Made by a program: the position numbers and the translations under genes. Below the pieces are notes generated by a model. That model was not told where the DNA came from and made no database searches. It saw nothing but the letters and a program-made list of their open reading frames with translations. Below, in pieces: positions 26,750 through 34,385 of a stretch of 64,000 nucleotides of DNA (the first letter of the stretch is position 1; every line of letters starts with the position of its first letter). Origin of the DNA: DASVEG01 sp035540495 (GTDB taxonomy: Bacteria; Actinomycetota; Acidimicrobiia; Acidimicrobiales; CADCTF01); NCBI GenBank assembly GCA_035540495.1, contig DATLGL010000048.1, positions 96,787 through 160,786 of the forward strand, given 5' to 3'.

Positions 26750-27826
26750 GTGCCGTTGCCACCACCTCTCACGGACGCGCAGCGCGAGGTCGTCGACGCT
26801 CGCCCGGGGCCGTTGCGTGTGCTGGGCGGGTTCGGGTGCGGGACGTCGTTCGCGTTGCGCGCTCGTCGGGACGCGCTCGTCGCGGCAGGGCGGACCGCGC
26901 TGCTCGTAAGCGTCGACCGACTGGTCGAGCTGGCGATGGAGCTCGTGCCGTCAGCGCGCCGGCGCGTGATGACGACCGATGAGCAGCGCAACCTCGTCGC
27001 CCGCCTTACAGATCACGAAGATCCCGCCGACGTCGACGAGCTGGCCCGCACCGTCGTGCTGTATCAGGCGTCGTGGCTCGGCGCGGAGGAGCTGTTCACC
27101 CACGCCGATGCCGCCGGGGAGCTCGAGGTGTGGACTGACCTCGTCCGCTTCACCGATGGATACCTGGCCGAGCTCCGCCGGGTCGGCGTCCACGACCGTG
27201 CGAGCGCGCTCGTCGACGCCACCATCGCTCTGCGGGATCCGGGTGTCCTCGCGCAGGCTCGGCGCGCGTTCGACGACCTGCTCGTCGACGACTTCCAGAA
27301 CGCCGACTTCGCAGCCAACCGGTTCGTCACGCAGCTGTGCGGGCGCAACGGGAGCCTGACGGTGGGCGGCAACATCGGCGCCGCCGTCGGCAGCGAGTGG
27401 CGCCGCACGCCCAAGTACCTCGAGACCTTCGTCCGCCGCTTCGATGCGGCTGACGTGGTGCTCGACGAGGTGCTCCGGCCTCGTGCTCCCCTCCAGGTGC
27501 GCTCGGCGGCGCCGGCGTCGCACGGTGCACACGTGATCTCCCGCACCACCGTCGACTCGGAGGTCGGGCGCGAATGGCCGGTCGTCGTCATCGAAGACGC
27601 GGTCGACGGGGTGTGGCCGTCGCCCCGACCGCGGCATCGGCGGTTCGATCCGCACCTCCTGTCGGGGCCCGACGTGCCTGACGACGACGAGCGGGAAGCC
27701 CGATGGCTCGCCGAGGAGCGGCGCCGCTTCGACATCGCGTCGACCAGGGCAACCCAGGCGACGATCGTGGTCGAGCCGTCGCCGCCCGAGGAGCTCAGCC
27801 CGTTCGTGGCCGAGCTCGACGCCTAG
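26750..27826 (+). CDS. UvrD/Rep-like protein with degenerate ATPase motifs
   Basis: A 358-residue protein that follows the UvrD/PcrA plan but is too short (real UvrD enzymes have about 650-750 residues) and has lost the catalytic residues. The Q-motif-like LTDAQREVV is kept. The Walker A position reads GGFGCGTS (26-33) where GxxGxGKT is needed, so the lysine is gone. Walker B reads LLVDDFQN (177-184) instead of VDEFQD. Motif III reads VGGNIGAA in place of VGD-x-Q. The C-terminal WPVVVIEDAVDGVWP and DIASTRATQATIVVE resemble motifs V and VI. It is probably a non-hydrolysing DNA-binding or scaffold protein. It is coupled to the quinone oxidoreductase gene and convergent, by a 4-base overlap, with the SDR. 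Confidence 0.68.
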   Translation: MPLPPPLTDAQREVVDARPGPLRVLGGFGCGTSFALRARRDALVAAGRTALLVSVDRLVELAMELVPSARRRVMTTDEQRNLVARLTDHEDPADVDELARTVVLYQASWLGAEELFTHADAAGELEVWTDLVRFTDGYLAELRRVGVHDRASALVDATIALRDPGVLAQARRAFDDLLVDDFQNADFAANRFVTQLCGRNGSLTVGGNIGAAVGSEWRRTPKYLETFVRRFDAADVVLDEVLRPRAPLQVRSAAPASHGAHVISRTTVDSEVGREWPVVVIEDAVDGVWPSPRPRHRRFDPHLLSGPDVPDDDEREARWLAEERRRFDIASTRATQATIVVEPSPPEELSPFVAELDA

Positions 27827-28587
27827 ACGGCCGTCCAGCCCCCGTCGACGGCCAGCACCTGTCCGGTGACGTACGACGACGCATCGGACGCGAGGAACAG
27901 GAGCGCGCCGTCGAGCTCGCCTTCGATGCCCGCGCGTCCCATCGGCGCCTTGCGCCGGATCCACGCCGCGCTCGATTCGTCGGCGAACATCTCGACGGTC
28001 ATCTCGCTCTCGAACCAGCCCGGTGCGAGGCAGTTCACCCGTACGCCCCGTCGCGCCCACTGGCCTGCGAGCTCGCGGGTGAGCTGCACGAGCCCGCCCT
28101 TGCTGGTGGCGTAGGCACCGAAGGGGATCTGGCCCGCGCTGACGAGGCCGAGCACCGACGACACGTTCACGATCGACCCGCGCTTCTGCTCGAGCATGTG
28201 GCGGCCCGCGATCTGAGAGAGGACGAACGGGGCGACGAGGTTCACGTCGAGGGTCTGACGGAACGTCGACCGATCCTCGTGCTCGGCCGGCGCCGCTTCC
28301 CCGCGACCGGCGTTGTTCACCAGCACGTCGATCGAGCCGAAGCGATCGCCGGCGACATCGACGAGCCGCTCGCACTCGTCGTCGTCGGTCACGTCGCACT
28401 CGAGGGCGACCGCGCCGGGCAGCTCCTCTGCGAGGGACTGAAGGCGGTCGGCGCGCCGCGCTGCCATCACGACGTTCGCGCCGGCCGCGTGGAGGACGCG
28501 CGCGAAGCGGGCGCCGAGACCCGCCGAGGCTCCGGTGATGATCACCGTCCGCCCGTCGAGGCGGAACGGAGTGAGTGGGTCGATCAT
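27823..28587 (-). CDS. short-chain dehydrogenase/reductase
   Basis: A 254-residue classical SDR. It has TGASAGLGARFA for the cofactor, NNAG, VNVSSVLGLVS with the catalytic Ser, and Y-x-x-x-K in YATSK. The C-terminal YVTGQVLAVDGGW is typical of the FabG-like group. The Arg pair after the second strand (AARRADRL) suggests NADPH. Its ATG overlaps the stop of methionine aminopeptidase by four bases, so it is translated from the map transcript. The stop overlaps the convergent UvrD-like gene. Confidence 0.88.
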   Translation of the reverse strand: MIDPLTPFRLDGRTVIITGASAGLGARFARVLHAAGANVVMAARRADRLQSLAEELPGAVALECDVTDDDECERLVDVAGDRFGSIDVLVNNAGRGEAAPAEHEDRSTFRQTLDVNLVAPFVLSQIAGRHMLEQKRGSIVNVSSVLGLVSAGQIPFGAYATSKGGLVQLTRELAGQWARRGVRVNCLAPGWFESEMTVEMFADESSAAWIRRKAPMGRAGIEGELDGALLFLASDASSYVTGQVLAVDGGWTAV

Positions 28588-29516
28588 CCGTCGAGGCGGG
28601 TGAGGATCTCCGGGCCGTCGTCGGTCACGAGGATCGTGTGCTCGAACTGGGCGGTGCGCTTGCCGTCGGCGGTCACCGCGGTCCACCCGTCGTTCCACAT
28701 CCGGTGGCGCCAGTCGCCGATCGTGATCATGGGCTCGATCGTGAACGTCATGCCGGTCTCGATCGTGCGGGTGAGCGCAGGGTCGAAGTAGTGCGGGACG
28801 TGGAGATCGGTGTGGAACTGCTCGCCGATGCCATGGCCGACGAAGGTGCGGACGACGCCGTAGCCGTGCGCCTCCGCGTGCTCCTGGATCGCCTTGCCGA
28901 TGACGTTGAACGGCTTGCCTGGCGCTACGGCGGCGATCCCCCGCTCGAGGCACTCACGGGTGACGTCGATGAGCTTGCGACTCTCGTCGTCGATCCTGCC
29001 CACGGCGAAGGTCGCGTTGGTGTCGCCGTGCACGCCGTCGACGTAGGAGGTGACGTCGATGTTCACGATGTCGCCCTCGACGAGCGCACGGTCGTCGGGG
29101 ATGCCGTGGCAGATCACCTCGTTCACGGAGGTGCAGATCGCCTTCGGGTACCCGTGGTAGTTCAGCGGGCTCGGGTAGATGCCGCGACGGACGTGCTCCT
29201 CGTGGGCGATCGCGTCGAGCTCCTCCGTCGTGATGCCGGGCCGGACCGCGTCGCCGACGATCGCGAGGATCTCCGCCGCGATCCGCCCGGCCTTGCGCAT
29301 GCGCTCGATGACATCTGCTGATTGGACGCCCGACTCGGGACGGCGGACGACGTCACCGGTCTCCGCGTAGTGCGGCCGGCCGATCTCCGGCGGGACGGTG
29401 CGCATCGGCGACACCCGCCCCGGGCGGATGCGTTCCGACGAGACCTTGTGGCACCGCTTGAACTTGCGGCCGCTGCCGCACCAGCACGGATCGTTCGACT
29501 TGAGGACCTGCTGCAT
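28584..29516 (-). CDS. map: methionine aminopeptidase type I with N-terminal SEC-C zinc motif
   Basis: A 310-residue enzyme removing initiator Met. Residues 10-23 (PCWCGSGRKFKRCH) are a SEC-C zinc-binding motif with C11, C13, C22 and H23, a ribosome-linked extension known in some bacterial MetAPs. The catalytic domain (about 50-305) shows NEVICHGIP, the metal ligands in NIDVTSYVDGVHGDT, GHGIG with the His, TIEPM and the final Glu in FEHTI. All five metal ligands appear present. The downstream SDR overlaps by four bases. Confidence 0.93.
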   Translation of the reverse strand: MQQVLKSNDPCWCGSGRKFKRCHKVSSERIRPGRVSPMRTVPPEIGRPHYAETGDVVRRPESGVQSADVIERMRKAGRIAAEILAIVGDAVRPGITTEELDAIAHEEHVRRGIYPSPLNYHGYPKAICTSVNEVICHGIPDDRALVEGDIVNIDVTSYVDGVHGDTNATFAVGRIDDESRKLIDVTRECLERGIAAVAPGKPFNVIGKAIQEHAEAHGYGVVRTFVGHGIGEQFHTDLHVPHYFDPALTRTIETGMTFTIEPMITIGDWRHRMWNDGWTAVTADGKRTAQFEHTILVTDDGPEILTRLDG

Positions 29517-29579
29517 CTCGCCGCCAACGGTACGCGTTGCGCGGCGCTACGCCGCAGTCGACTCGCGCGCGTGGTCAGC

Positions 29580-30017
29580 TCAGTCGGCCGCTTCGATGTC
29601 GACGTTGTAGGCCTCGTAGACCAGATCCGCCCCGAGGTGACGATGGCGGACGAGGCCCGTGAGCAGCTCGACGACCCGGTCTCGCGCGTCGTGCACGTCG
29701 ACGTCGTCGCGCGCCAGCGCCTCACTCGCGCTGCCGAGGCGGTCGCGCAGGTGGACGTGGTCGCTCCGCGCCTGCTCGACCCGCCGCGACAGGCGCGGCG
29801 CAGCTTCGACGATGTCGGCCAGCAGCCCGTCGGGCGCCTCGGTGATGGTGATGTGCTGCTCGAGCGCGTCGCCGAGCTCGTGCAACTCGTCGAGCACCTC
29901 CTTGGCCCACACGTCCGCGCGGTTGGCTGCCGGCCCGGACAATGCTCGCTCGACCCGCCCGATGGCGGCTCGTAGCCCCGCTCGATGCCGCCGTGCCTGT
30001 TCCAGGGAATCGCTCAC
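29580..30017 (-). CDS. four-helix, hemerythrin-like protein
   Basis: A 145-residue helical protein from GTG 30017. It has His/Glu positions spaced as in hemerythrin-like HHE proteins (RRHRAGL, ALEQHITITEAP, RSDHVHLRDRL, GLVRHRHLGADLVYEAY), so it may bind a di-iron site or be a derived helical bundle. Its 3' end is separated from map by 63 bases with nothing recognisable. It lies downstream of the radical SAM gene on the same strand with a 35-base gap and may be on the same SOS-controlled transcript. Confidence 0.55.
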   Translation of the reverse strand: MSDSLEQARRHRAGLRAAIGRVERALSGPAANRADVWAKEVLDELHELGDALEQHITITEAPDGLLADIVEAAPRLSRRVEQARSDHVHLRDRLGSASEALARDDVDVHDARDRVVELLTGLVRHRHLGADLVYEAYNVDIEAAD

Positions 30018-30052
30018 GTCGCCCCCTCGCGTCGGATGTGCGCCAAGGTACG

Positions 30053-32125
30053 TCAGAGGAGCGCCTGTTGCACCGGCACGTCGGCCGGTTCTTTCGGCAC
30101 CGCTCGTTGCGACGGCTCCTGGCGGGGCAGCCACGGCTGAGGCCGGTGCGCACGTGTCTCGGCCAGCACCCGCCTCACCGTCTCCTGGAGCGACTCGCTG
30201 ACCGCCTTCGGCGCGTACGCGCCCTTGTAGGTCTTCGCGTACAGCGGCACGAGATCGGGATGCGCCTCCTTCAGCCACCCCATCCAGTGCTCCTTCACGC
30301 CTTTGCGCAGGTGGAGCGGCATCGCGGAGATCGACACCGCGCCCGCCTCCGCGCACGCTCGCACGACCTCCTCCACCTGCTCCGTCGCATCGGAGATGCC
30401 GGGGATCACCGGTGCGACCAGCACGCCGCAGGGGATGCCCGCGTCGTTGATCCGGCGCACCGCCTCGACCCGTCGCTTCGGATGCGGAGTGCCGGGTTCG
30501 GTCGACTTCCACGCACGCTCGTCGAGCGTGCCGATCGAGAAGTTGATGCGGACGTCGGTGCGCTTCGCCGCCTCCACCAGCAACGGGAGGTCGCGCAGGA
30601 TCAGCGTCGACTTCGTGAGGATCGAGAAGGGGTTCGCGAACTCGCCGAGCGTTCGGACGATCCCCTGCGTGAGGTGGTACTTCCCCTCGCACCGCTGGTA
30701 CGGGTCGGTGTTCGTCCCCATGGCGATGTGGTCGCCCGCCCACCTCCGGGCCGCGAGCTCGCTACGCAGCCGCTCGACCGCGTTCACCTTGACCACGATC
30801 TTCGAGTCGAAGTCGCGCCCGATGTCGAAGCCCAGGTAGTCGTGCGTCGGGCGCGCGAAGCAGTTGTGGCTCACGACACCGTCGGCGATGAAGTCACCCG
30901 TGCCGGTGGTGATGTCGTACATCGGGATCTCGAGGCCGAGGTCCTCCACGGACACGACGCGGAGCGGAGCGCTGTTCTTGATCCGGTTGCCGTCGATGTT
31001 CCGCTTCCGAGTGATCGCGGGGTCGAAGGTGTGGAAGAAGCGGAGCCGTTCGACAGCGCCTCCGGTGATGCGGATCGGGATCACGACCCGGTTCTGTCCG
31101 ACGCGACCCGGCTCGACGACATACGCGAAGCCGAAGCGCTCAAGGGCCTCGGCCACACGGGCGAGGAGCTTCGGGTCGGTGTTCGACATCCTGAGCACGC
31201 CGCCACTGCAACTGCCTTCGGCGTCGAAGAACCCTGCGACGAACCCCTTCAGCCAGCTGTCGGAGGGGGCGAGCGGGAACGCGATGAGGCGCTCGACGAG
31301 CTCGACGCTCGCCCTGCGCTGACAACGGATGCCCCAGATCTCTCGACGATCGGCTGTCGCCGGCGCGAACCGGAAGGTGTCGACTTCGACCCCGAGACGC
31401 TGGAGGAACAGCCTCGTGCGGTCGAGCGCCTTGACGTCGACCAGGGCAAGCCGGAACTGGTGCTGCACCCACGAAGCGCCGCTCGGTCGCCGGTACTCAC
31501 GGTGGCCGATCGATCCGTCGCCGCGCACCATCCCGCTCAGGTAGCCCCTGCGGTACTCGTCGTCGACCTTCGGCTGCTCCGCGAACGCGCCCGTTCCGAG
31601 GAGGTGGTTCGTCGTCGTCAGGTGCGGGCGTTGCTCGGCGCCGCACCCCGTCCCACTGACGAACTTCCAGCCTCGACCGGTCAGGAACCGGTGGTCGCCG
31701 CTCGCGATGAGCGAGGTGCCGTCTTCGAGCGTGACGCGGAACGCTCGTTTCACCGTCTCCCAGTGCGCGAGCACCTCCGTGACCACGTACTTCCGGTAGC
31801 GCTCCACACGCTCGGTGCCGTACACCTTGTCGCCCCGTCGCACGTCCTTGATTGGCCGGTGCGTGCCGTCGGCCATGAGCACGGGAGTGTCAGGCCCCAT
31901 GCAGTAGACGCAACTGTGGCTGCATCCTCGGTACGGATTGATGGTCCAGCGGAAGGGCAGGCGCTGGACGCCCGGAACCTCGTTGATGATCGACCGCGAC
32001 CGCACCTCGTAGAACTCCAGGCCGCGGTACTCGCCGGTCCCCACGTGACGGTCGACGATCTCCTCTTCGGCGAAGAGCGCTCCCTGGCCAGCAGCGTCTT
32101 CAGCGTCCGCGAGCTTCCACCGCAT
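30053..32125 (-). CDS. Rv2578c-family radical SAM protein containing an intein
   Basis: The precursor has 690 residues: N-extein 1-74, intein 75-421, C-extein 422-690. The spliced protein would have 343 residues, the size I recall for Mycobacterium Rv2578c. Splicing rejoins CSHSCVY to CFARPTH, restoring the radical SAM C-x3-C-x2-C motif that binds the [4Fe-4S] cluster, so the protein cannot work before splicing. The rest shows NPYRGCSH, GTNTDPYQRCE and VLVAPVIPGISD, as in spore-photoproduct-lyase-like radical SAM proteins. A consensus LexA box precedes the gene, and a TAGCAT -10 lies six bases from the ATG, suggesting a leaderless, DNA-damage-induced transcript. The precise reaction of this family is not known to me. 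Confidence 0.9.
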   Translation of the reverse strand: MRWKLADAEDAAGQGALFAEEEIVDRHVGTGEYRGLEFYEVRSRSIINEVPGVQRLPFRWTINPYRGCSHSCVYCMGPDTPVLMADGTHRPIKDVRRGDKVYGTERVERYRKYVVTEVLAHWETVKRAFRVTLEDGTSLIASGDHRFLTGRGWKFVSGTGCGAEQRPHLTTTNHLLGTGAFAEQPKVDDEYRRGYLSGMVRGDGSIGHREYRRPSGASWVQHQFRLALVDVKALDRTRLFLQRLGVEVDTFRFAPATADRREIWGIRCQRRASVELVERLIAFPLAPSDSWLKGFVAGFFDAEGSCSGGVLRMSNTDPKLLARVAEALERFGFAYVVEPGRVGQNRVVIPIRITGGAVERLRFFHTFDPAITRKRNIDGNRIKNSAPLRVVSVEDLGLEIPMYDITTGTGDFIADGVVSHNCFARPTHDYLGFDIGRDFDSKIVVKVNAVERLRSELAARRWAGDHIAMGTNTDPYQRCEGKYHLTQGIVRTLGEFANPFSILTKSTLILRDLPLLVEAAKRTDVRINFSIGTLDERAWKSTEPGTPHPKRRVEAVRRINDAGIPCGVLVAPVIPGISDATEQVEEVVRACAEAGAVSISAMPLHLRKGVKEHWMGWLKEAHPDLVPLYAKTYKGAYAPKAVSESLQETVRRVLAETRAHRPQPWLPRQEPSQRAVPKEPADVPVQQALL
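30863..31903 (-). mobile_element. intein with LAGLIDADG homing endonuclease domain
   Basis: A 347-residue in-frame intein. It begins with Cys (block A: CMGPDTPVLMADG), has a block B with GDHRF (residues 143-147 of the precursor), and ends with the block F/G segment MYDITTGTGDFIADGVVSHN followed by Cys+1 of the extein. The endonuclease part has two LAGLIDADG-type motifs, YLSGMVRGDGS (195-205) and FVAGFFDAEGS (295-305), both with acidic catalytic residues kept. So it should be able both to splice and to home. All splice-site residues (Cys1, block B His, His-Asn end, Cys+1) are present. Confidence 0.9.
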
Positions 32126-32131
32126 CCGACG

Positions 32132-32161
32132 ATGCTAGCGCACGTTGCGAACACATGTTCG
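32132..32161 (-). promoter_or_regulatory. LexA (SOS) box and -10 element of the radical SAM gene
   Basis: CGAACACATGTTCG (32148-32161) matches the Gram-positive/actinobacterial LexA consensus CGAAC-N4-GTTCG perfectly on both arms. On the reverse strand it is followed after 10 bases by TAGCAT (32132-32137), a TAnnnT -10 element, and six bases later by the ATG. The box covers the -35 position, so LexA binding would block RNA polymerase. I recall the mycobacterial Rv2578c gene being listed in the LexA regulon, which fits. Confidence 0.8.
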
Positions 32162-32186
32162 ATGTACCGCCCCCCCCAGTCGACGT

Positions 32187-32250
32187 GGGTCCAGGAACTG
32201 GGTTCGGCACCGAGTTCTTGGACCCGCGTCTAACTGGGTGGTCGTTAGAC
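32187..32250 (-). terminator. two tandem hairpins after the SnoaL-like gene
   Basis: GGGTCCAGGAACT (32187-32199) pairs with AGTTCTTGGACCC (32213-32225) with a single G-T mismatch in 13, across a 13-base loop. A second perfect repeat, GTCTAAC and GTTAGAC (32228-32234, 32244-32250), includes the SnoaL-like stop codon. They lie between that stop and the LexA-controlled gene, so they probably insulate it from read-through. Confidence 0.6.
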
Positions 32251-32664
32251 CTTGGGTGGAACGGTCAGCGCGCGGCGGATCTGGTGGCCGACGCCGCTGC
32301 CGCCCCAGTGCTCGACGATCTTGCCGTCGCGCACCCTCCACATCTCGATGTGGTCGATCTCGAGCTCGCGCCCGGTCGCCTGCACGCCGAGCGCGTCCCC
32401 GATGTGGCGGACGCGGTTGCGCCGGTGGTGGACGACGAGATCCCCCTCGGCGACGAGGTGATCGTCGAGCTTCTCGAGGTACTCGAACGCGCCGAACCAC
32501 CGCGCCTGTCGCGCACCGGTGTGCGCGAGGTCGCCCTGCCAGGTGTGGGAGAAGTACGAGGGGTCGAAGCACTCCTCGATGACGTCCATGTTCCACTCCC
32601 CGTCGGTCGAGCCGTCGTTCAAGAAGCGCTCGACGACCTCCTTCGGCGTTCGGTGCCCGCTCAT
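32245..32664 (-). CDS. SnoaL-like (NTF2-fold) protein
   Basis: A 139-residue alpha+beta cone protein: VVERFLNDGS, then FDPSYFSHTWQGD, VAEGDLVVHHRR and ELEIDHIEMWRVRDGKIVEHWGG, the typical ester-cyclase/ketosteroid-isomerase-like sequence (SnoaL family). It could isomerise or hydrolyse a small molecule. It diverges from the ArsR-type regulator gene. Its -10-like TACAGT lies seven bases before the ATG, and the shared palindrome covers its upstream promoter half, so it is likely under the same repressor. Confidence 0.8.
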   Translation of the reverse strand: MSGHRTPKEVVERFLNDGSTDGEWNMDVIEECFDPSYFSHTWQGDLAHTGARQARWFGAFEYLEKLDDHLVAEGDLVVHHRRNRVRHIGDALGVQATGRELEIDHIEMWRVRDGKIVEHWGGSGVGHQIRRALTVPPKV

Positions 32665-32681
32665 GCGAGGAACTGTAGGCG

Positions 32682-32711
32682 TTGACAGGCAAGCAGATAC
32701 TTGCCTATGGT
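32682..32711 (+). promoter_or_regulatory. promoter with overlapping palindromic operator of the ArsR-type regulator
   Basis: TTGACA (32682-32687), an 18-base spacer and TATGGT (32706-32711) form a good promoter for the regulator gene. Inside it AGGCAAG-N6-CTTGCCT (32687-32706) is a perfect 7+7 inverted repeat, the expected kind of site for a winged-helix ArsR dimer. The predicted transcript start is one or two bases before GTG 32720, so the message would be almost leaderless. The divergent SnoaL-like gene would be covered too. Confidence 0.65.
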
Positions 32712-32719
32712 CAGCATCG

Positions 32720-33019
32720 GTGGGTGACGTGTTCAGGGCGCTCGCAGATCCGACCCGGCGGGCGATCCTCGACGAGCTGAGCGAGCGAGACGGGCAGACG
32801 TTGTTCGAGCTGTGCGCCCGGCTCGGGACGAAGCACGGCCTCGGCTCGTCGAGGCAGGCGATCTCCCAGCACCTCGACGTGCTGGAGAGCGCAGGCCTGG
32901 TCCGCACCCGCCGAGAGGGTCGTTACAAGTTCCACGACCTCGACACCACGCCGCTGCAGGAGATCACGCAGCGCTGGCCGATCCCCAAGAGCGCGAGCAA
33001 GAACAAGGAGTCCCGATGA
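32720..33019 (+). CDS. ArsR-family winged-helix transcriptional regulator
   Basis: A 99-residue regulator: FRALADPTRRAILDELSERDGQTLFELCARL, then SSRQAISQHLDVLESAGLVRTRREGR, the recognition helix and wing, and KFHDLDTTPL. There is no clear metal-binding cysteine pair, so it is the small-molecule or redox-type subgroup (SdpR/YczG-like). The GTG at 32720 is chosen because it follows directly after a good promoter; GTG 32729 is an alternative. The stop overlaps the VOC protein's ATG (ATGA), making one operon. Confidence 0.87.
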   Translation: MGDVFRALADPTRRAILDELSERDGQTLFELCARLGTKHGLGSSRQAISQHLDVLESAGLVRTRREGRYKFHDLDTTPLQEITQRWPIPKSASKNKESR

Positions 33020-33411
33020 GGATCAACGTGATGAGCGTCATGGTCGACGACCAGCGGAAGGCGCTCCGCTTCTACACCGAGGTCCTCGGCTTCGTGAAGA
33101 AGCGGGAGATCCCACTCGGCGAGCACTCGTGGCTGACCGTGGTGTCACCCGATGCGCCCGACGGCGTCGAGCTGTCACTGGAGCCCGACGAGCATCCTGC
33201 TGCGAGGCCGTTCAAGGACGCACTGGTCGCGGACGGCATCCCCTTCACCTCGTTCGAGGTCGACGACGTGCAGGCCGAGTACGACCGCCTCGTCGGACTC
33301 GGCGTTCGCTTCACCCAGCCTCCGACGCACATCGGCATCGCCACGACCGCGGTGTTCGACGACACCTGCGGCAACCTCATCCAGATCGCACAGGAGCACT
33401 CCACGCCGTGA
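33016..33411 (+). CDS. VOC-family (glyoxalase/bleomycin-resistance fold) protein
   Basis: A 131-residue paired beta-alpha-beta-beta-beta protein. It starts INVMSVMVDDQRKALRFYTEVLGF and has the second-half Glu candidate near the end (DTCGNLIQIAQ). It resembles small VOC proteins that often follow ArsR genes and may bind or detoxify an electrophile. It is translationally coupled to the regulator. The 3' end overlaps the convergent TetR gene by 35 bases. Confidence 0.86.
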   Translation: MRINVMSVMVDDQRKALRFYTEVLGFVKKREIPLGEHSWLTVVSPDAPDGVELSLEPDEHPAARPFKDALVADGIPFTSFEVDDVQAEYDRLVGLGVRFTQPPTHIGIATTAVFDDTCGNLIQIAQEHSTP

Positions 33412-33979
33412 CCATGGCGGGCAACGACCGCGTCAGGTAGTCGGCGATCGTCTGGTCGTCGGACGGATCGCCGGCGTCGAGCCACTGCAGGATCGACTCG
33501 ACGAGGTAACTGACGATCATCTCCGCCGCCCACGCCCGCACCTCGGGCGACCGAAAGGCGACCGGCTCGAGGACGCGGGCGGCGACGTTGACGCCTCGGG
33601 CGCGGATCGCCCGCGCGTGCTCTGCGAATCGCGGCTCACGCGAGGCATGGCGCCACAGCAGCGTGAACGCAGCCGGATCTTCACGAGCAACAGCGAGGAG
33701 CGCGTGCACGGCCGTCGACGCCGTTCGCCCGGTGTCGAGACCGCTCAGGAACTCGTCTCGCAGCCGATCGGCGACCTGCTCCAGGACCGCGTCGTACAGC
33801 GCCTGCTTCGAGTCGAAGTGGCGGTAGATGATCAGCTTCGTGATGCCGGCCGCGGCGGCGACGTCCTCCATCGACGTCGCCGCGAACCCCTTCTCGGCGA
33901 AGGCGACGGCAGCCGCGCGGAGGATGGCGGCACGCCGCGCAGGACGATCGAGCAGCTGCCGGGCAGCGGGCTCAGTCAA
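33377..33979 (-). CDS. TetR-family transcriptional regulator
   Basis: A 200-residue regulator. The N-terminal helix-turn-helix spans about residues 16-62: RAAILRAAAVAFAEKGFAATSMEDVAAAAGITKLIIYRHF. The ligand domain is helical, with HASREP and a TetR_C-type region. The ATG at 33979 lies within the end of the ArsC-like gene (eight-base overlap), so both are expressed together from the ArsC-like gene's promoter. The target is unknown. Confidence 0.88.
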   Translation of the reverse strand: MTEPAARQLLDRPARRAAILRAAAVAFAEKGFAATSMEDVAAAAGITKLIIYRHFDSKQALYDAVLEQVADRLRDEFLSGLDTGRTASTAVHALLAVAREDPAAFTLLWRHASREPRFAEHARAIRARGVNVAARVLEPVAFRSPEVRAWAAEMIVSYLVESILQWLDAGDPSDDQTIADYLTRSLPAMVTAWSAPVRSG

Positions 33980-34331
33980 GCAACTCGAGGACCTTGTCCG
34001 GGGGGCGCCCGATCACCGCCCGCTCACCGCGGATGACGATCGGCCTCTCGATCAGGATCGGATGCTCCACCATCGCGTCGAGCAACCGCTCCTGGTCGGC
34101 CGCCGCGAGGCCGAGCTCGTTGTAGATCGTCTCGCCGGTCCGCATCATCTGACGGGCGTCGTCGATGCCGAGCAACCCCGCGATGCGCACGAGCTCCTCA
34201 CGGGAAGGCGTGTTCTCGAGGTACTCGACGTACTGCGCCTCGACACCTCGCTCCTGGAGCAGGTCGCGCGCGCCGCGGCACTTCGAGCAGTTCGGGTTGA
34301 ACAAGACGGTGCAGGTGTCGTCGTCAGCCAC
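33972..34331 (-). CDS. ArsC-family (arsenate reductase/Spx-like) protein
   Basis: A 119-residue thioredoxin-fold protein from GTG 34331. It has LFNPNCSKCRGARDLL with Cys15 and Cys18, EYLENTPSREELVRI, and the ending ERPIVIRGERAVIGRPPDKVLELL with the Arg residues that bind oxyanion in ArsC. True ArsC has a single Cys in this loop; the CSKC pair matches the YfgD-like branch. No other arsenic genes are adjacent. It overlaps the TetR gene and diverges from the MFS gene. Confidence 0.82.
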   Translation of the reverse strand: MADDDTCTVLFNPNCSKCRGARDLLQERGVEAQYVEYLENTPSREELVRIAGLLGIDDARQMMRTGETIYNELGLAAADQERLLDAMVEHPILIERPIVIRGERAVIGRPPDKVLELLD

Positions 34332-34385
34332 GGTCGAAGTCTGGCATTCCAGGTTGGTGCCACCCATCGGGAAGGATGATCGGCC

